Source: Anastatus disparis (taxonomy: Eukaryota > Arthropoda > Insecta > Hymenoptera > Eupelmidae). From it: a stretch of DNA of 64,000 bases. Below, in pieces: positions 52,855-63,880 of the stretch (the stretch's first letter is position 1; the number at the start of each line of letters is the position of its first letter). The notes under the pieces were generated by a model. The model was not told where the DNA came from. It searched no databases and was given only the letters and a program-made list of their open reading frames with translations. Both the position numbers and the translations under genes were made by a program. The stretch spans positions 2,654,001 through 2,718,000 of the forward strand of contig JAFFSR010000370.1 in the NCBI GenBank assembly GCA_017163975.1. Direction: 5' to 3'.

Positions 52855-53639
52855 TCTTTTAGCGATTATGAATAATAATTTTATAAGCTTCTTTTAGCAA
52901 CAACAAACAATATGTTTGTATGCTTATATGAAGTTTTTTTAGCGACAATAAATAATAAATCTGTATGCTTTTTATAAGCTTCTTTTAGCAACAACAAATA
53001 AATATGTACGTTTTTATAAGCTTTTTTTCTAGCGACAACAAATAATAGATCTGTACGCTTCAGCGACAATAAGAAATGAATTTGTAAGCTTTTAAAGCTT
53101 TTAATGCAGCCATATATTTTTATGCTGGTCTCAAGCCCAGAAATCTTTTAAAAAGATAAATATGTGAATATCTTATTTCAAGTTTAAAAAAAAACATGTT
53201 TCATTTAAATACAAATGTTAATAAAGTACCTATGGATATTAAGCTAAATTCATTTTGTAATTTATAATTTACTTTTGTGATTAGTAAATTTTTTCAATAA
53301 TAAAAATAAAAATACAATATATAGAAATAAAAATATTATATATTTATCTGAATAAAGGAAACGCAGAGAGGAAGCTTTGTATTATCAATTAGTCACAGTT
53401 ACAATCATAATAATAAAATATTAATAATAATAATTTTTTTTTTTCATTATTGAAATTCAATATTAGAATATAAATGAAATGCAGTGAAAAAACTTTATAT
53501 TATCAATTAGTCACAGTTACAATCATAATAATAAAATATTACTAATTATAATAATATTTAATTACTTATAATTGTTATTATAATAATAGAATATTATTAA
53601 TAATAAAAATATTTTTTTATTACTAATTACTAAAACATA

Positions 53640-53870
53640 ATATCATAGTGAGGGGAAGGGCATAATGAGGGGGGACTATAAAGAGTGAGGGGGAGCATAT
53701 TGAGGGGGGCTGAGGGGGGCTATAAGAATTGAGGGGGCGATAGGGGGCTGAGGGGGGCCTCAGTTACGTTAATTTTGAAATGGCTATTTATAAGAGGAAT
53801 TACAACGTAATTTGAGGAGGGCTGTACTGACAGACATTTGAGTGGGGCTAGGGGGGGGGGGGGGTCAGTT
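53640..53870 (+). repeat. G-run cluster with quadruplex potential
   Basis: At least ten runs of four or more G (GAGGGGAAGGGC, TGAGGGGGGCTGAGGGGGG, and a G13-14 run near 53851) lie in 230 bp on the plus strand, in an otherwise very AT-rich region. The opposite edge of the insert has the matching G8/C6 inverted motif at 43216-43230. Confidence 0.75.
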
Positions 53871-53884
53871 GAATCTTGTCTTAC

Positions 53885-54473
53885 GACTATATATAGATAG
53901 ATATATATATGCATCACTTGTACAATGTAGTGTTGATTTTCAGGGTTTTTTTCTTTTACGTTTTTCGACTTACTCGTAAAATATCACTCTTTAAATTCGT
54001 AAATATATTAATACAGGAAAATATTGAAAATCGGTAAATATATAGAATAAAAATATACAAACATTAAAAATATACAAATCGGTAATATATCAAAAATATT
54101 AAAAACAGAAAAAACTTGAAATATTTCAAAATTATACCAAGTAACAAACTCTCAAAAAATACCGATATCTTCCTTGTTATTTCTTAAAAAAATTCAATTT
54201 TACTAATTTTTTCAATAAGTTTTTCAATAATTTACTGTCACTGATTTTAACATTTTTCATTTATTATTTTATTTATTATTAACATTTATTATTTTTTACT
54301 AAATTCCATTTCCCGATTATCGAGAAGCGAGATAAGGCCGAGCGATAAGGGACCGCCTCAGACGACCGATCCGTCATACTGGTACCCCAGCTCGGGAACA
54401 CTGGTCCCCCGTCGCGGGAATACTGGTACCCCGTGACGTCATATGTGTCTAGCATACGTTTACCCTTTCTACT
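53885..54473. repeat. Polinton-2 right TIR, outer piece
   Basis: Inverse of 36035-36635, ending in TTTCTACT at the right target duplication AATATC. Confidence 0.9.
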
Positions 54474-54740
54474 AATATCATTTTTATCATCTTCAGTTCC
54501 CTTATCACTGCAACTTCCATGGGACTTAACTTCTAATTTATTTTCATCAAATTCATCACTATTATTGCCATTACTGACTTTATTATTATCCTTCTTATCA
54601 TTTCGATCACTAACTCAGTCCTTATCTTCGTTATTATGTTGTTCATCGTTTTTATCTGATTTAATTGTGATCTTTTTTGTTTCATCCCACTTACAAGGAG
54701 AAGTCCCTACCTCTAAAAAACGGATGAAGCTGAAACATCG
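54474..54740 (-). pseudogene. Retroelement pol tail, part upstream of the Polinton-2 insertion
   Basis: A minus-strand acidic Asn/Asp/Lys-rich frame (WDETKKITIKSDKNDEQH ... GTEDDKNDI) with one internal TGA runs exactly into the AATATC target site and resumes across the Polinton at 36029. The composition matches the tail of the Gypsy pol at 5432-5683. Confidence 0.5.
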
Positions 54741-56885
54741 CGATATAATTTTGTAACGGGCACGTTTTGCAGGATACACGGTCGCCAGGTAATTTTAATA
54801 ATAAATTACTAAAATATAGGTTAGAGTTACATTAATAAGTTCTTGACTTGCATTAGTCACAGAATCCATACAGCAGGAAGGATTAAAATACTAGAATCGA
54901 TGATCTCCTCTAGATGTTTTACTATCGGAGATGCGATAATTGGTATGTTAATAACTATGCAATGATATGTAATCGACGACCTCCGCTAGATGCTTTAATA
55001 TTGAAAGTGCGATATTATATCCTTGTCATAAATGCTTCTTATAAAAGTGCAATAATCGACGACGTTCGCTGGATGCTTTACCATTGAACATGCGATAATG
55101 TGCACTTTAAAGATAAGATGCATTATTACCTTTATTATCTGAAATCGGTGTAAAACAGATTTAATTTATAGAGTTTAGAGTCATTTTTATTAATTTTAAA
55201 TTATTAAATTTATTTAAAATAATCAATCTTCTTAAATAAATTACAAATAGATATGTTAATTTAAATGAACAACAAAAGGAAAGGAGAATCTTACAGTACG
55301 CTAATCTCTACATGTTACCCTGTAAAGAGTTGGATCAAGAATCCGATAGAGTCCATTTTAGATATTACATGATCGAACATCTAAGAGAGAATGAGAGAGC
55401 TTGGATGGATTCACGCTTTTTTATATTATTTTAATAAGAACTTCTATGAAGTTCTATTTCTCACTGAAGAATTATACATTAGGAAAAAGAATGTTCCATA
55501 AAATTCGTTTTATATATTTGCCAAAGAAACATTTAATTAAGACAAATATATTTGTAAAAAAACATTATATTTCCTTTACATTCCAAAAGACTATTTTTAA
55601 TAATTTATTTTATTATTTATCAACTAAAAAAGCTGATCTTTGATATTTTTATTTCTATCTTCAAACTTTAAATAGAATAATCATTTTTCTACATATTATA
55701 GAAATTGAATGTTCTATTTATGTATAAACAATTATATTAAAAAGTTACATCTTATATATTTTATTGTTAACAATCAAATATTGATAATACTTTTCCATTA
55801 AAAAAAAGAGAACATTCCATTTCTATATTCATTTTATTATAGAAATATATATATACAGATTTTGAGTTATCTTCATTATCGGACTTAATAGGTAACTATA
55901 GAGCCGTACTTATACTTTTGATGTCATTTAAATTTATTATTACAGAAAATCATTCTATGTTTTAAATAATGTCCAATTATTTATAAAATATTCATATTAA
56001 ATTTACTAATTCTATTTGAAATTGATATGAGAAGTTACAATTTTTTCATGGAAAAATTGAACCCGTGTTTTTTTTCGTTTAATAGGCCATCGTTTAGGAG
56101 ACCAAGATACAGACATTTTTTTCAAAATTATAGTGAAAAGAAGCGTTTTCAAGAACTTGAATAGCCACAAAACTAAATCTTCTAAAAAAAATGTATTAAA
56201 ATTAAGAAAAAATACAAATTAAATATTTTAATTTTAAGGACATTAGAACAAAGGAAAGCTCATATACTTAGCCCTGGAAAAGTATAAGAGTTATCACCTC
56301 CGAGATAGCGGACTATCTGTAATCGGATTAGAATCCCTAGCATGCGAGGTTATACTGAAAATCATGGAGCAATTACTTTCTACTTCTCAAAGGCATATTT
56401 GTCCAAAAAATTGCAATCTTTTTAAATTTGTTTGTGGAAATTTTATGCCACCAAAATTTCGAAAAACATTTGACGAAAATCTTAGAAACATTTTCAAAAT
56501 TTGTTTTAACTTGAAAATAGGTGTTGTTATAGAAACGTAGACTCCAAGTAGTATCTGCGTTTTGTACTCAAAACGAATTAAACGACTTAGTTATATAGCT
56601 AAACTTACCTTAAGATGGAGCAGAATATTTAACTTTAACTTTAAAAGGTAAGAATCAATTGGAGAAAGGTACTTAAATATCTTTGTACTGAACAAAAAAT
56701 AAAAGTTTTAAAGAATGCATTGAAGAAATAATACATGATGATGATAAAATGTTGTATTGTGGAGACCTAAAAGGTTTAATAGACTAAATTAAGCCTAAAG
56801 TATATAAAGACAAGGACTAAAGGTTGCTTAGAAGTTCTTCAAATAGAAGTTAGAAAGCTATATTACGACACACTACCAACTACTA
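54741..56885. other. Spacer with ~85-bp tandem repeat
   Basis: 54894-55110 holds three imperfect ~85-bp units with AATCGACGACCTCCGCTAGA and GTGCGATA. 55400-55643 has an 80-codon low-complexity frame, probably noise. 56280-56400 has a short tRNA-unlike GC patch. No gene supported. Confidence 0.55.
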
Positions 56886-57725
56886 TGCCTTGGTTTTAAT
56901 AGCACAATTTACTATAATGAAGAAAGCATACGACAATCTTAAGATTATATTACAAAAAATTCAAAATGACAAGCATAAATGGCGTGTATGTGGTGATTTG
57001 CAAGTTTCTGAAATGTTGTTAGGACAGCAATCTGAATTGAAAGCGAAGACACCATGTTTCTTGAGCTTATGGGATAGTAGAGATCGTGCAAAGTACTATA
57101 AAAATCACAAATGGTCTGAAGGAAAATCTCTCGGTACGGGAAAAAATAACTTTATAAATACCCTATTGGTTGACCCGAAAAAAATTCTAATTCCACCGCT
57201 ATAATAAAACTTGATGTGATGAAACGATTCATAAGGGCTTTAGATAATTAAGTCCGGTGCTGCGAAGCAAGTTTCCAGAAAAATCAGATGCCAAATTGGA
57301 GAAAGATATTTTTGATGGTCCAGGAATTCGAAAAATGATTGCTAATGACTTAATAATTACTACCATGACTGAAAATAAAAAAGTTACATGTCTTAACTTT
57401 AAGGAAGTTGTTGAAAACTTTTTGGGTAATCGCAGAAGTCAAAATTACAAAGTAATTGTATAAAAAATAGTAAAGAACTTCAACAAAATAGGTTGCCTAA
57501 TAAGTTATAAATTACATTTCCTACACAATCATTTAGATGATTTTTCTAATAAATGTAGAGATTATATTATATATCAAAGTAATGAACAAGCGCTATCAAG
57601 ATAGATAGGATATTGCCACGCTGTTAGACTAATGCTGGATGTTAAAAAAAGATTCTAAAGCTACTGGAAAATGTAAAAGGTAACCTGAACATCAGTTATT
57701 TACTGACAAACGTGTGAGATATAGT
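56886..57725 (+). pseudogene. TE-encoded protein, LGQQ..CFLS.WDSRDR family, second copy
   Basis: Frames 56890-57204 (CGDLQVSEMLLGQQ, CFLSLWDSRDRAKYY, KILIPPL) and 57257-57463 (KDIFDGPGIRKM, FLGNRRSQNYK), then NFNKIGCLISYKLHFLHNH with stops. Homologous to 1729-3272 along its length. Many lesions. No function left. Confidence 0.75.
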
Positions 57726-57774
57726 AGGAAGAAATGAAATAAATAACACAAAATTCAAAACACTTATCAAATGA

Positions 57775-58260
57775 CCTTGTACAAGAGATCATTCGACCTT
57801 GGGATGACCTTGACCTTGACTTTGCGAGGTCGAAATGAGTCCAGATACGTATTCAGCGACCCCAAAAACAAGAATGCACAGTTTGCAAAGAATGCAAAAT
57901 TGGGTCACAGTTAATTTTGAAGATTTGACTTTAAGATGACCTTGACTTTGACCAAGTGGGGTCAAACTGATTCCAGATTCGGATTGGAAACCCCAAGAAT
58001 ATAAGAATGCACTGCTGCAAATGAAGTCACCGTTAATTTTGCAGATTTGACAATGATATGACTTTGTCCCTAACCTTGTGGGCTAAAACTGACTTCTGAT
58101 TTGTATTGAACGATCCCAAAAACATAAGAATGAACTGCTTAAAACTGAGTTCCAGTTAATTTTGCTGATTTGATCTTGAGCTGACCTTGATCCTGCCGGG
58201 ATAGGGTAAAACTGACTATGAATTCGGATGTAGCGACCTCAAAAATATTAAGTCTATATG
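57775..58260. repeat. ~120-bp subterminal tandem repeats
   Basis: Four degenerate units, each with TGACCTTGA, then AGGTCAAA.TGA, then ATTCGGAT..AGCGACCCCAAAAAC, then ATAAGAATG.ACTG and GTTAATTTTG.AGATTTGA. The same GCGACC(C/T)CAAAAAC word appears after the first family copy (3650 and 3990), marking the 3' end of this TE family. Confidence 0.8.
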
Positions 58261-58477
58261 GTATGATTTTTGGGTTTTGACTTTTTCTTCGTGTGGCTAT
58301 GTAATTGATACGCCATGCTTAATTGTTTATTTATTTCTTTATTCGATAATCAATATATCATTAATAATTTCCAAAAAGTTTTTTAACGAGGTGTGATTTT
58401 TTTTTTGTTAAGTGCGCAATGATTTTGCTTTACAAATATTTGAAAATAAAAAAAATTTTATTTGAATTTGAAAAAAT

Positions 58478-58860
58478 TTTAAGAGTGGGCTGGATTCGCT
58501 GTCTTTCTCTAATTGAGTTTTTTGTTATTTACTCAAATATTAATCGATAAATCTGCAAATTGAAGGTTGAGCGCAATCGATATCATTATTATAAATATTT
58601 ATGCACAGGAAGAAAAATTCTACCGCATTGTTTTTGAGAAAATTAAGGAACGCAAAAATATTATAAACATAACCTTTTACTTCAGTGTTCCTAACTTTTC
58701 TCAAAAACAATGCGATAAAATTTTTTTTTCTTGTGCATAAATATTCGTAATAACAATATCTATTGCGCTATACCTACAATTTACAGATGCATCTGTTAAT
58801 ACTTGAGTAAATAAGAAAAGACTTAATTAGACGAGGACAGCAAATCCGGCCTGCTCTAAA
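58478..58860. mobile_element. Fold-back element, family B
   Basis: Palindrome with ends TTTAAGAGTGGGCTGGATTC and inverse GAATCCGGCCTGCTCTAAA-like, and inner words TGCACAGGAAGAAAAATTCT and TTTTTGAGAAAA. Non-coding. Confidence 0.75.
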
Positions 58861-58861
58861 T

Positions 58862-59275
58862 GGTTTTTTAAAAATTTAAGAGCAGGTCGAGTAGATCTGT
58901 CCTTTTCTAATCAAAGAACTGATTTTTTTACAAAAACTAATAATTTTAGCAAAAAATGAAGAGAAAGGCGCATCTCCTATAAAAAAAGCAATATTTTCTT
59001 TAATGAGAGAGAATTAATTTTATCGCTTCATTTTCAAGAAAACCTTGAAAAACTTAAAACATAGAGGTTAGGGTAAACAATTTAGTTTTTGAAGGTTTTC
59101 TTGAAAACGAAGCAATAAAATTAATTTTTTCTTATCAAACAAAATTTTGCTTTTTCCGATACGGGATGCGGGTTTCTCTTCATTTTTTGCTAAAGTTAAT
59201 AGTTTTTGCTGAAAATTAATTCTTCGATTAGAAAAGGACGGAGATACGTGACCTTCTCTTAAATTAAAAAAAGTC
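58862..59275. mobile_element. Fold-back element, family A
   Basis: Palindrome with TCTGTCCTTTTCTAATC and inverse GATTAGAAAAGGACGGAGA. Same family as 40355-40765. It directly abuts the family B element. Confidence 0.8.
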
Positions 59276-60566
59276 AATGGTCATTTTTATTTTGATAGAA
59301 CATTTATCATTATTCGAGCCCTACAAAGTTTTATATCGATATTTTATTCCGTTTTGATTTTATAAGGAAACCAGTGGCTCATAGTTACTTATATAACATT
59401 TTTTGAATTCGAATTCACGCTCCTGCGCTTTCGTGGTCGTTTTATACTGCTGCTATCAGTCTCACTTGATGGTATCTGTAGACGATCAGTTTGCTTTTAT
59501 TTATTATATTTACATTACGTTTTTAAAAATATTAGTAGCTTTCGTGATTTTATTCTATATAAAATTGTTAATCTTGTATAAATTACGCGTTTATGACTTA
59601 TTTCATATTCTTTCATGTACGCCTAAAATTCTGAGTTTATATAATCATACGGCGAATTCAAAGTGCAAAAAGATTAAATTAATATCGAGTTTAACAAGCT
59701 CAAAAATGTGAAATAACTAAAGAGGAAGCAAATTTATTTAGTTTTTTGGTAGAAGTAAAATCCATTCTCCTGAAACAAAAATATACGATCAAGTGGCAGA
59801 AGAATTTATATCTCAAGTTGTAAAGAAAAAACTCGATTTGACTTTACTAAAAAGTGTTGTTCTTAGTATAACTTTCCCAAAATTTTAGAAAAATTTGACT
59901 TTGAACTTGAAAGTGCATCTGTCGAGCGGGTCAGGACTCCCGATGACAGAAAATAATTTAATATGGAGAGATCAAATTAGATTCGTTTAAATACCCTTAT
60001 ACATGCAACAATGACGAAAATACTAAAGCTAAATCTGTTCAAAAAAGTCATTCATACCTAGAAGTTCAACTTACGGGTCAGCGATTATAAATACAAGGGT
60101 TCATTGAATGATTATGGAAGACAAAGTTAATCTACACATAAATACTGTTCTTCTTGAAGAATTAAGTTAAATATAACTAATATATAACTTTTTCACTTAC
60201 ATGTTAAAAAATTGTTTTCCCGCCTAAGCGATTTATAGGTTGAGAGTGTAGGGGGTAAGTTTAAATGGATCTAAGAATAATAGATTCACGATGGAGATAT
60301 TTAGGGTTGATTGGTTTAAAGTTAATATGCTCGGGGTTAATAGACTCATCAATTTAAGGTATATAGTTTCGTATTTACAAATTAAGAGTTAATAGTATAA
60401 GAACTATAAGGATTAAAGTTAAAGGGTTTACGGTTAATGGATTTAGGTTTAGTGGGTTGAAGGTTTACAGATTTGGAGTTTATGCACTCAGAATCAGTAT
60501 TTCAGGGTTCAAGGTATATTAATTGGGATTTTTAGAATTTGATAATCATGGATTCAAGTTTCATTG
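59276..60566. other. Spacer, degenerate GGTTTA-rich stretch
   Basis: 59403-59711 has a 102-codon hydrophobic frame that I do not trust. 60230-60560 shows recurring GGGTTAATGG/GGTTTA words, a degenerate repeat. No gene supported. Confidence 0.5.
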
Positions 60567-61994
60567 TTTAAGAGCAGGCCGGATTTGCTGTCCTTATCTA
60601 ATTGAGATTTTTGTTATTTACTCAAGTATTAATCGGCGTATCTGCAAATTGAAGATTAAGCGCAATAGATATTATTATTACAAATATTTATGCACAAGAA
60701 AAAAAAAATCTATCGCTTTGTTTTTGAGAAAAGTAAGTAACGCGAAAATATTATAAACATAAACTTTTACTTTGGCGTTACTTACTTTTCTCAAAAACAA
60801 AGCGGTAGATTTTTTTGTTTTGTGCATAGATGTTCATAATAATAATATCTTGTAACCTCTCACAACCCTAATCCTGAAAAAAGATAGCACAAGGTGCTCA
60901 TGTATAAGGAAAAGGATAAAAAGGAAAAGTTCTTTTTAAGCTAGACCCGTTTTTAGTGTAGACGCCATGCTACAACTAGTCCGGGGTCTCTTTGCTTATA
61001 TGTTTGTTACTAATAAGTGCCTCTTATAAGCCACGAAACTCCAATTTTAATTTATTAAGATTTAAATTACTTATTAATGGCAAATGACACTATACACAAA
61101 TAGATTTTAATAAGTAGTATGTAATTTGAATTTAAAAATTCTAACGGACATTTACCAAGAGATATTCAATTGAATGTAATATTTAATCAAATTTTCACTA
61201 ATCGTAAGATAAATTAATGTTAAACTTGGATTAGCACACTTTAATAAATTCACAAAAGAAATATAAGTGAATTTATTATTTAATCAACTCTACCAAATTA
61301 AGCTTTGACTTTTAATTTAAATAGTATTTCGTTATTACTGCTACCGGTACGGAGCTGGTGTTTATCCAGCCCCTCACGGACCTGCAAAATAATCGAAAAT
61401 AAGAACAATAGCAACAAGTATTTATTTCAAGTTTAACTTTATTGAGAGAGAGTCGGCCAAAGAGTGCCTTACAAAATTTTTCACGACAACTCGATTGCTC
61501 TCGCTAGAGCCGCCGTCGCCGCTATCTTCCTTCTTTTAGCTTAATTTGCGTTGTGGGGGGAATATCGTGCTAATTTTAGGTCGCGCTCTGCGCGAGTCCA
61601 TCGTTTCCATACGATATTTCGCACACAGAGTCTCTCCTCCTCGAATCCTGTATACTGTCTAAAGAGGGGAGAGATCTTTGTTACATTCCATCTTACAGTA
61701 CAGGTGCGTTTGCATGTGTGCTTGGAATACGTTATCATATAGGCGTTTATCAGCACACATAATTTCTACCTTGCGCGTCGGTATAACGTTTAATTGTTAC
61801 ACCGCGCCGACGTGCAAAATGGAAAGCGATACAATTATGATCTTATTCAATTTATATTTTTTTTATATATGACAGGTTACAACCTATTGCGCTTAATCTT
61901 TAATTTGAAGATACAACGCTTAATACTAGAGTAAATAACAAACATCTCAATTGCTACTCGGTTGGTATCAGGTTCTACTCCGGCCTGGTCTTAA
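60567..61994. mobile_element. Fold-back element, family B, split by a solo LTR
   Basis: The left half (60567-60850) and right half (61886-61994) are the two arms of one family B palindrome (TTTAAGAGCAGGCCGGATTT ... CCGGCCTGGTCTTAA). The insert between them is the LTR at 60851-61881. Confidence 0.75.
60851..61881. mobile_element. Solo LTR
   Basis: 1031 bp with perfect 8-bp inverted ends TGTAACCT...AGGTTACA and a 4-bp target duplication with one mismatch (ATCT 60847-60850, ACCT 61882-61885). TG...CA ends and the lack of coding capacity indicate an LTR left after recombination. No internal element of this family is in the window. Strand is not determined. Confidence 0.7.
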
Positions 61995-62213
61995 GGCGAC
62001 TTCGGATTTAAGGTTAGTTTTTATTTTTAAGTTTACAAATTACTCTTTCAATATGTAAAATTTTTCAGATTTTTTAATTTTCCACCATTCTACGGATTAT
62101 AATAAATGGTGGAAAATTAAAAAATTCAAAAAATTTCAGAAACTGAAAGAGTAATTTGTAAACTACAAAATGAAATCGAACCGAACTTCCGTAGTCGCCT
62201 TAAGGGGACAATA
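61992..62213. mobile_element. Small fold-back element
   Basis: A 222-bp palindrome with ends TTAAGGCGACTTCGG and inverse AGTCGCCTTAAGG, and a centre of CACCATTCTACGG/ATAAATGGTGG. Adjacent to the elements on both sides. Confidence 0.75.
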
Positions 62214-62217
62214 AAAT

Positions 62218-62632
62218 TGGTTAAGAGTCCGCTGTATCTCTGTCCTTTTCTAATTAAAAAATTGACTTTTTTCCCAAAATTAGCAACAAGAGGCAAAAAT
62301 AAAGAGATGGTTTCGATGTGTTTAATTAAATGTAATATTTTCTTTGATTAGTATGAATTAATTTTATTGCTTTGTTTTTAAGAAAAGTTGGAATAACTTA
62401 AAAAATTAGAAATTAGTGTCAAATAATGGGATTTTCAAGTTATTCCAACTTTTCTTGAAAATAAAGCGGTGGAATTAAATTATTCTTATCAGAGAAAATA
62501 TTGCTTTCTATTACACGAATCGAAACCATCTCTTTATTTCTGCCTGAAGCTATTAGTTTTTATAAAAAATAAATTTTAAATAGATTCGGTAAAACAGGTA
62601 ACTGTGTCGGTATACAGCTGACTCTTAATAGG
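62218..62632. mobile_element. Fold-back element, family A-like
   Basis: Palindrome with TTAAGAGTCCGCTGTATC and inverse TACAGCTGACTCTTAA, containing CTGTCCTTTTCTAATT and AAGTTATTCCAACTTTTCTT. Confidence 0.75.
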
Positions 62633-62999
62633 TTTAGCGTCAATCAGTCAAGGAATTATTGGATCTGTTGTAATATGTAAGTGTTGCGTTTTTTATTTGT
62701 ATGCGTATTGCTAGCCGTTGGTTAACGCGTACTCGACCATATATAAGTTACAGCAAATTAGCTAAGAAAGAGAGGCTCTAGCTAACTAAGCATAGTCAGT
62801 AAAGAAGAGTCTACCAAACGCAATATAGCGATTAAGACAAGCTCCTTACAACGACACATGTAAAGTTAAGCTATTTATAATTCATGAAAAGTTAACAATC
62901 ACTGTACTTGATATAATTTGTAACATACATCATCCAATTCTATATTTAAAAAAAAAAAAAAAAAAAATTTTAAGCTGTTGGAACCCTGAATGAGTAAGA

Positions 63000-63450
63000 A
63001 AAGATAAGATATATAATAAAAACACTGTCGCCCAGCTACAGCTTTATTGGTGAGCTTTATGCCATCCCAGAAAAGCAAAAAACAGTAGAATACGTGTTTA
63101 AAATTTAAGAGAAAAATGTAACAAGATCTGAAAGTGAGAATAAAAGTAATGTAAACACATTTAACGTAAAACCATAAGGACAATGCTTCAACTGTGGGAA
63201 AAAAGGGCACAACAAGAAAGATTGTTGGAGAGCACCACAATTTAACCAAGGTAGAGGAGAACGTAACAATCAAGGTAGAGGAGCCTATTACAGCAAAGGT
63301 CGTGATCAACAAGGATTTTAACGAGGATTTCAACGACCTAATGCAAGATGATACACGTAAAGAAGTTTCGGATACAACAGATTTAGTCAGTCAAGAAAAA
63401 AACCTTTTAGACAACGCAACGACGACGGTACTGTCGGAACATGGATAACT
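63000..63450 (+). pseudogene. gag: Copia gag with zinc knuckle
   Basis: The frame starting near 63178 reads GQCFNCGKKGHNKKDCWRAP, a CCHC zinc knuckle, followed by an Arg/Gly/Gln-rich stretch with a stop. Gag packages element RNA. Only the C-terminal part is clear; the upstream part is full of stops. The open frame in another phase over the same bases is a shadow. Confidence 0.75.
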
Positions 63451-63507
63451 ATGGTAAATCATAACGAGGTAAAAAAAAAATAGTTATGGATGCGATAATA
63501 AACATCA

Positions 63508-63880
63508 AATAAACTGGCTTTTGGATAGTGGTTGTACTGACTATATTGTAAACAAAGATAATTATTTTTAAAAAAATATTGTATTAAAAATACCAGTTGT
63601 AAAATTACCAGATGCAAAAATTTTAAAGACTACTAAAATAGGTAATATTAAAATTTATTTTGAAACTTATTCTAATGAAAAGAAAGTTGATTTGAAAAAT
63701 GTTTACTTCATAAAAGAATAAAGTAAAAATTTGTTAAGATAACTATAAATAGTACAATAGTATCTAGACAGCAGACGGCGAAAACATAAAAAATATAATA
63801 AAAACAGAGAATTAATAGCTGTAGCTAAAAAGATAAATAATTTATATTTCACGAAAAGGTTTATTGATGAATAAAATCAT
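63508..63880 (+). pseudogene. pol: Copia protease region
   Basis: NWLLDSGCTDYIVNKDNYF carries the Asp-Ser-Gly active site typical for Copia proteases. KTTKIGNIKIYF and LKNVYFIKE follow, with stops after DNYF and KE. Downstream, NKNRELIAVAKKINNLYF leads straight to the 3' LTR, so the rest of pol was deleted. Confidence 0.75.

Larger units (their letters stand above)
45600..53150. mobile_element. Inverted-repeat element with subterminal tandem repeats
   Basis: The ends GGGCTTGAGACCAACATATA...TATGGCTGCATTAA (45605) and its inverse (53100-53146) enclose tandem units of the type ATTGTCGCTAAAAGAAGCTT. These units are at 45650-46100 (about nine) and, inverted, at 52325-52345 and 52855-53100 (about six). 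The interior contains an RPA-like pseudogene and a LINE. The class is unassigned. Confidence 0.7.
43211..53884. mobile_element. 10.7-kb nested insertion in Polinton-2 TIR
   Basis: Defined by the split of the TIR at its TA tract. Its edges are G-rich (CTAGGGGGGGGTTCCCCCC at the left; runs of G at 53640-53870 at the right). It contains a Penelope-like element, an inverted-repeat element and a LINE. It is not clear whether all came in one event. Confidence 0.7.
36035..54473. mobile_element. Polinton-2, TIRs split by nested elements
   Basis: It starts AGTAGAAAGGGTATACG and ends with the inverse ...TTTACCCTTTCTACT. AATATC flanks both sides exactly (36029-36034 and 54474-54479). Left TIR is 36035-37145; the right TIR is in two pieces, 42700-43210 and 53885-54473, separated by 10.7 kb. 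It contains Polinton integrase and protease remnants, a pX-like peptide and an MGQ protein. It is 18.4 kb with the insert and about 7.8 kb without. Confidence 0.88.

Noticed and set aside
54433..54756. A Ser/Leu-rich plus-strand frame
   Set aside because: It is the complement of an Asp/Asn-rich minus-strand retroelement tail and crosses the Polinton-2 end.
60230..60560. Telomere-like GGTTTA repeats
   Set aside because: The words are too degenerate and irregular for telomeric DNA.
62899..63333. A hydrophobic 144-codon minus-strand frame
   Set aside because: It is antisense to the Copia gag zinc-knuckle region and a poly-A run; no family support.
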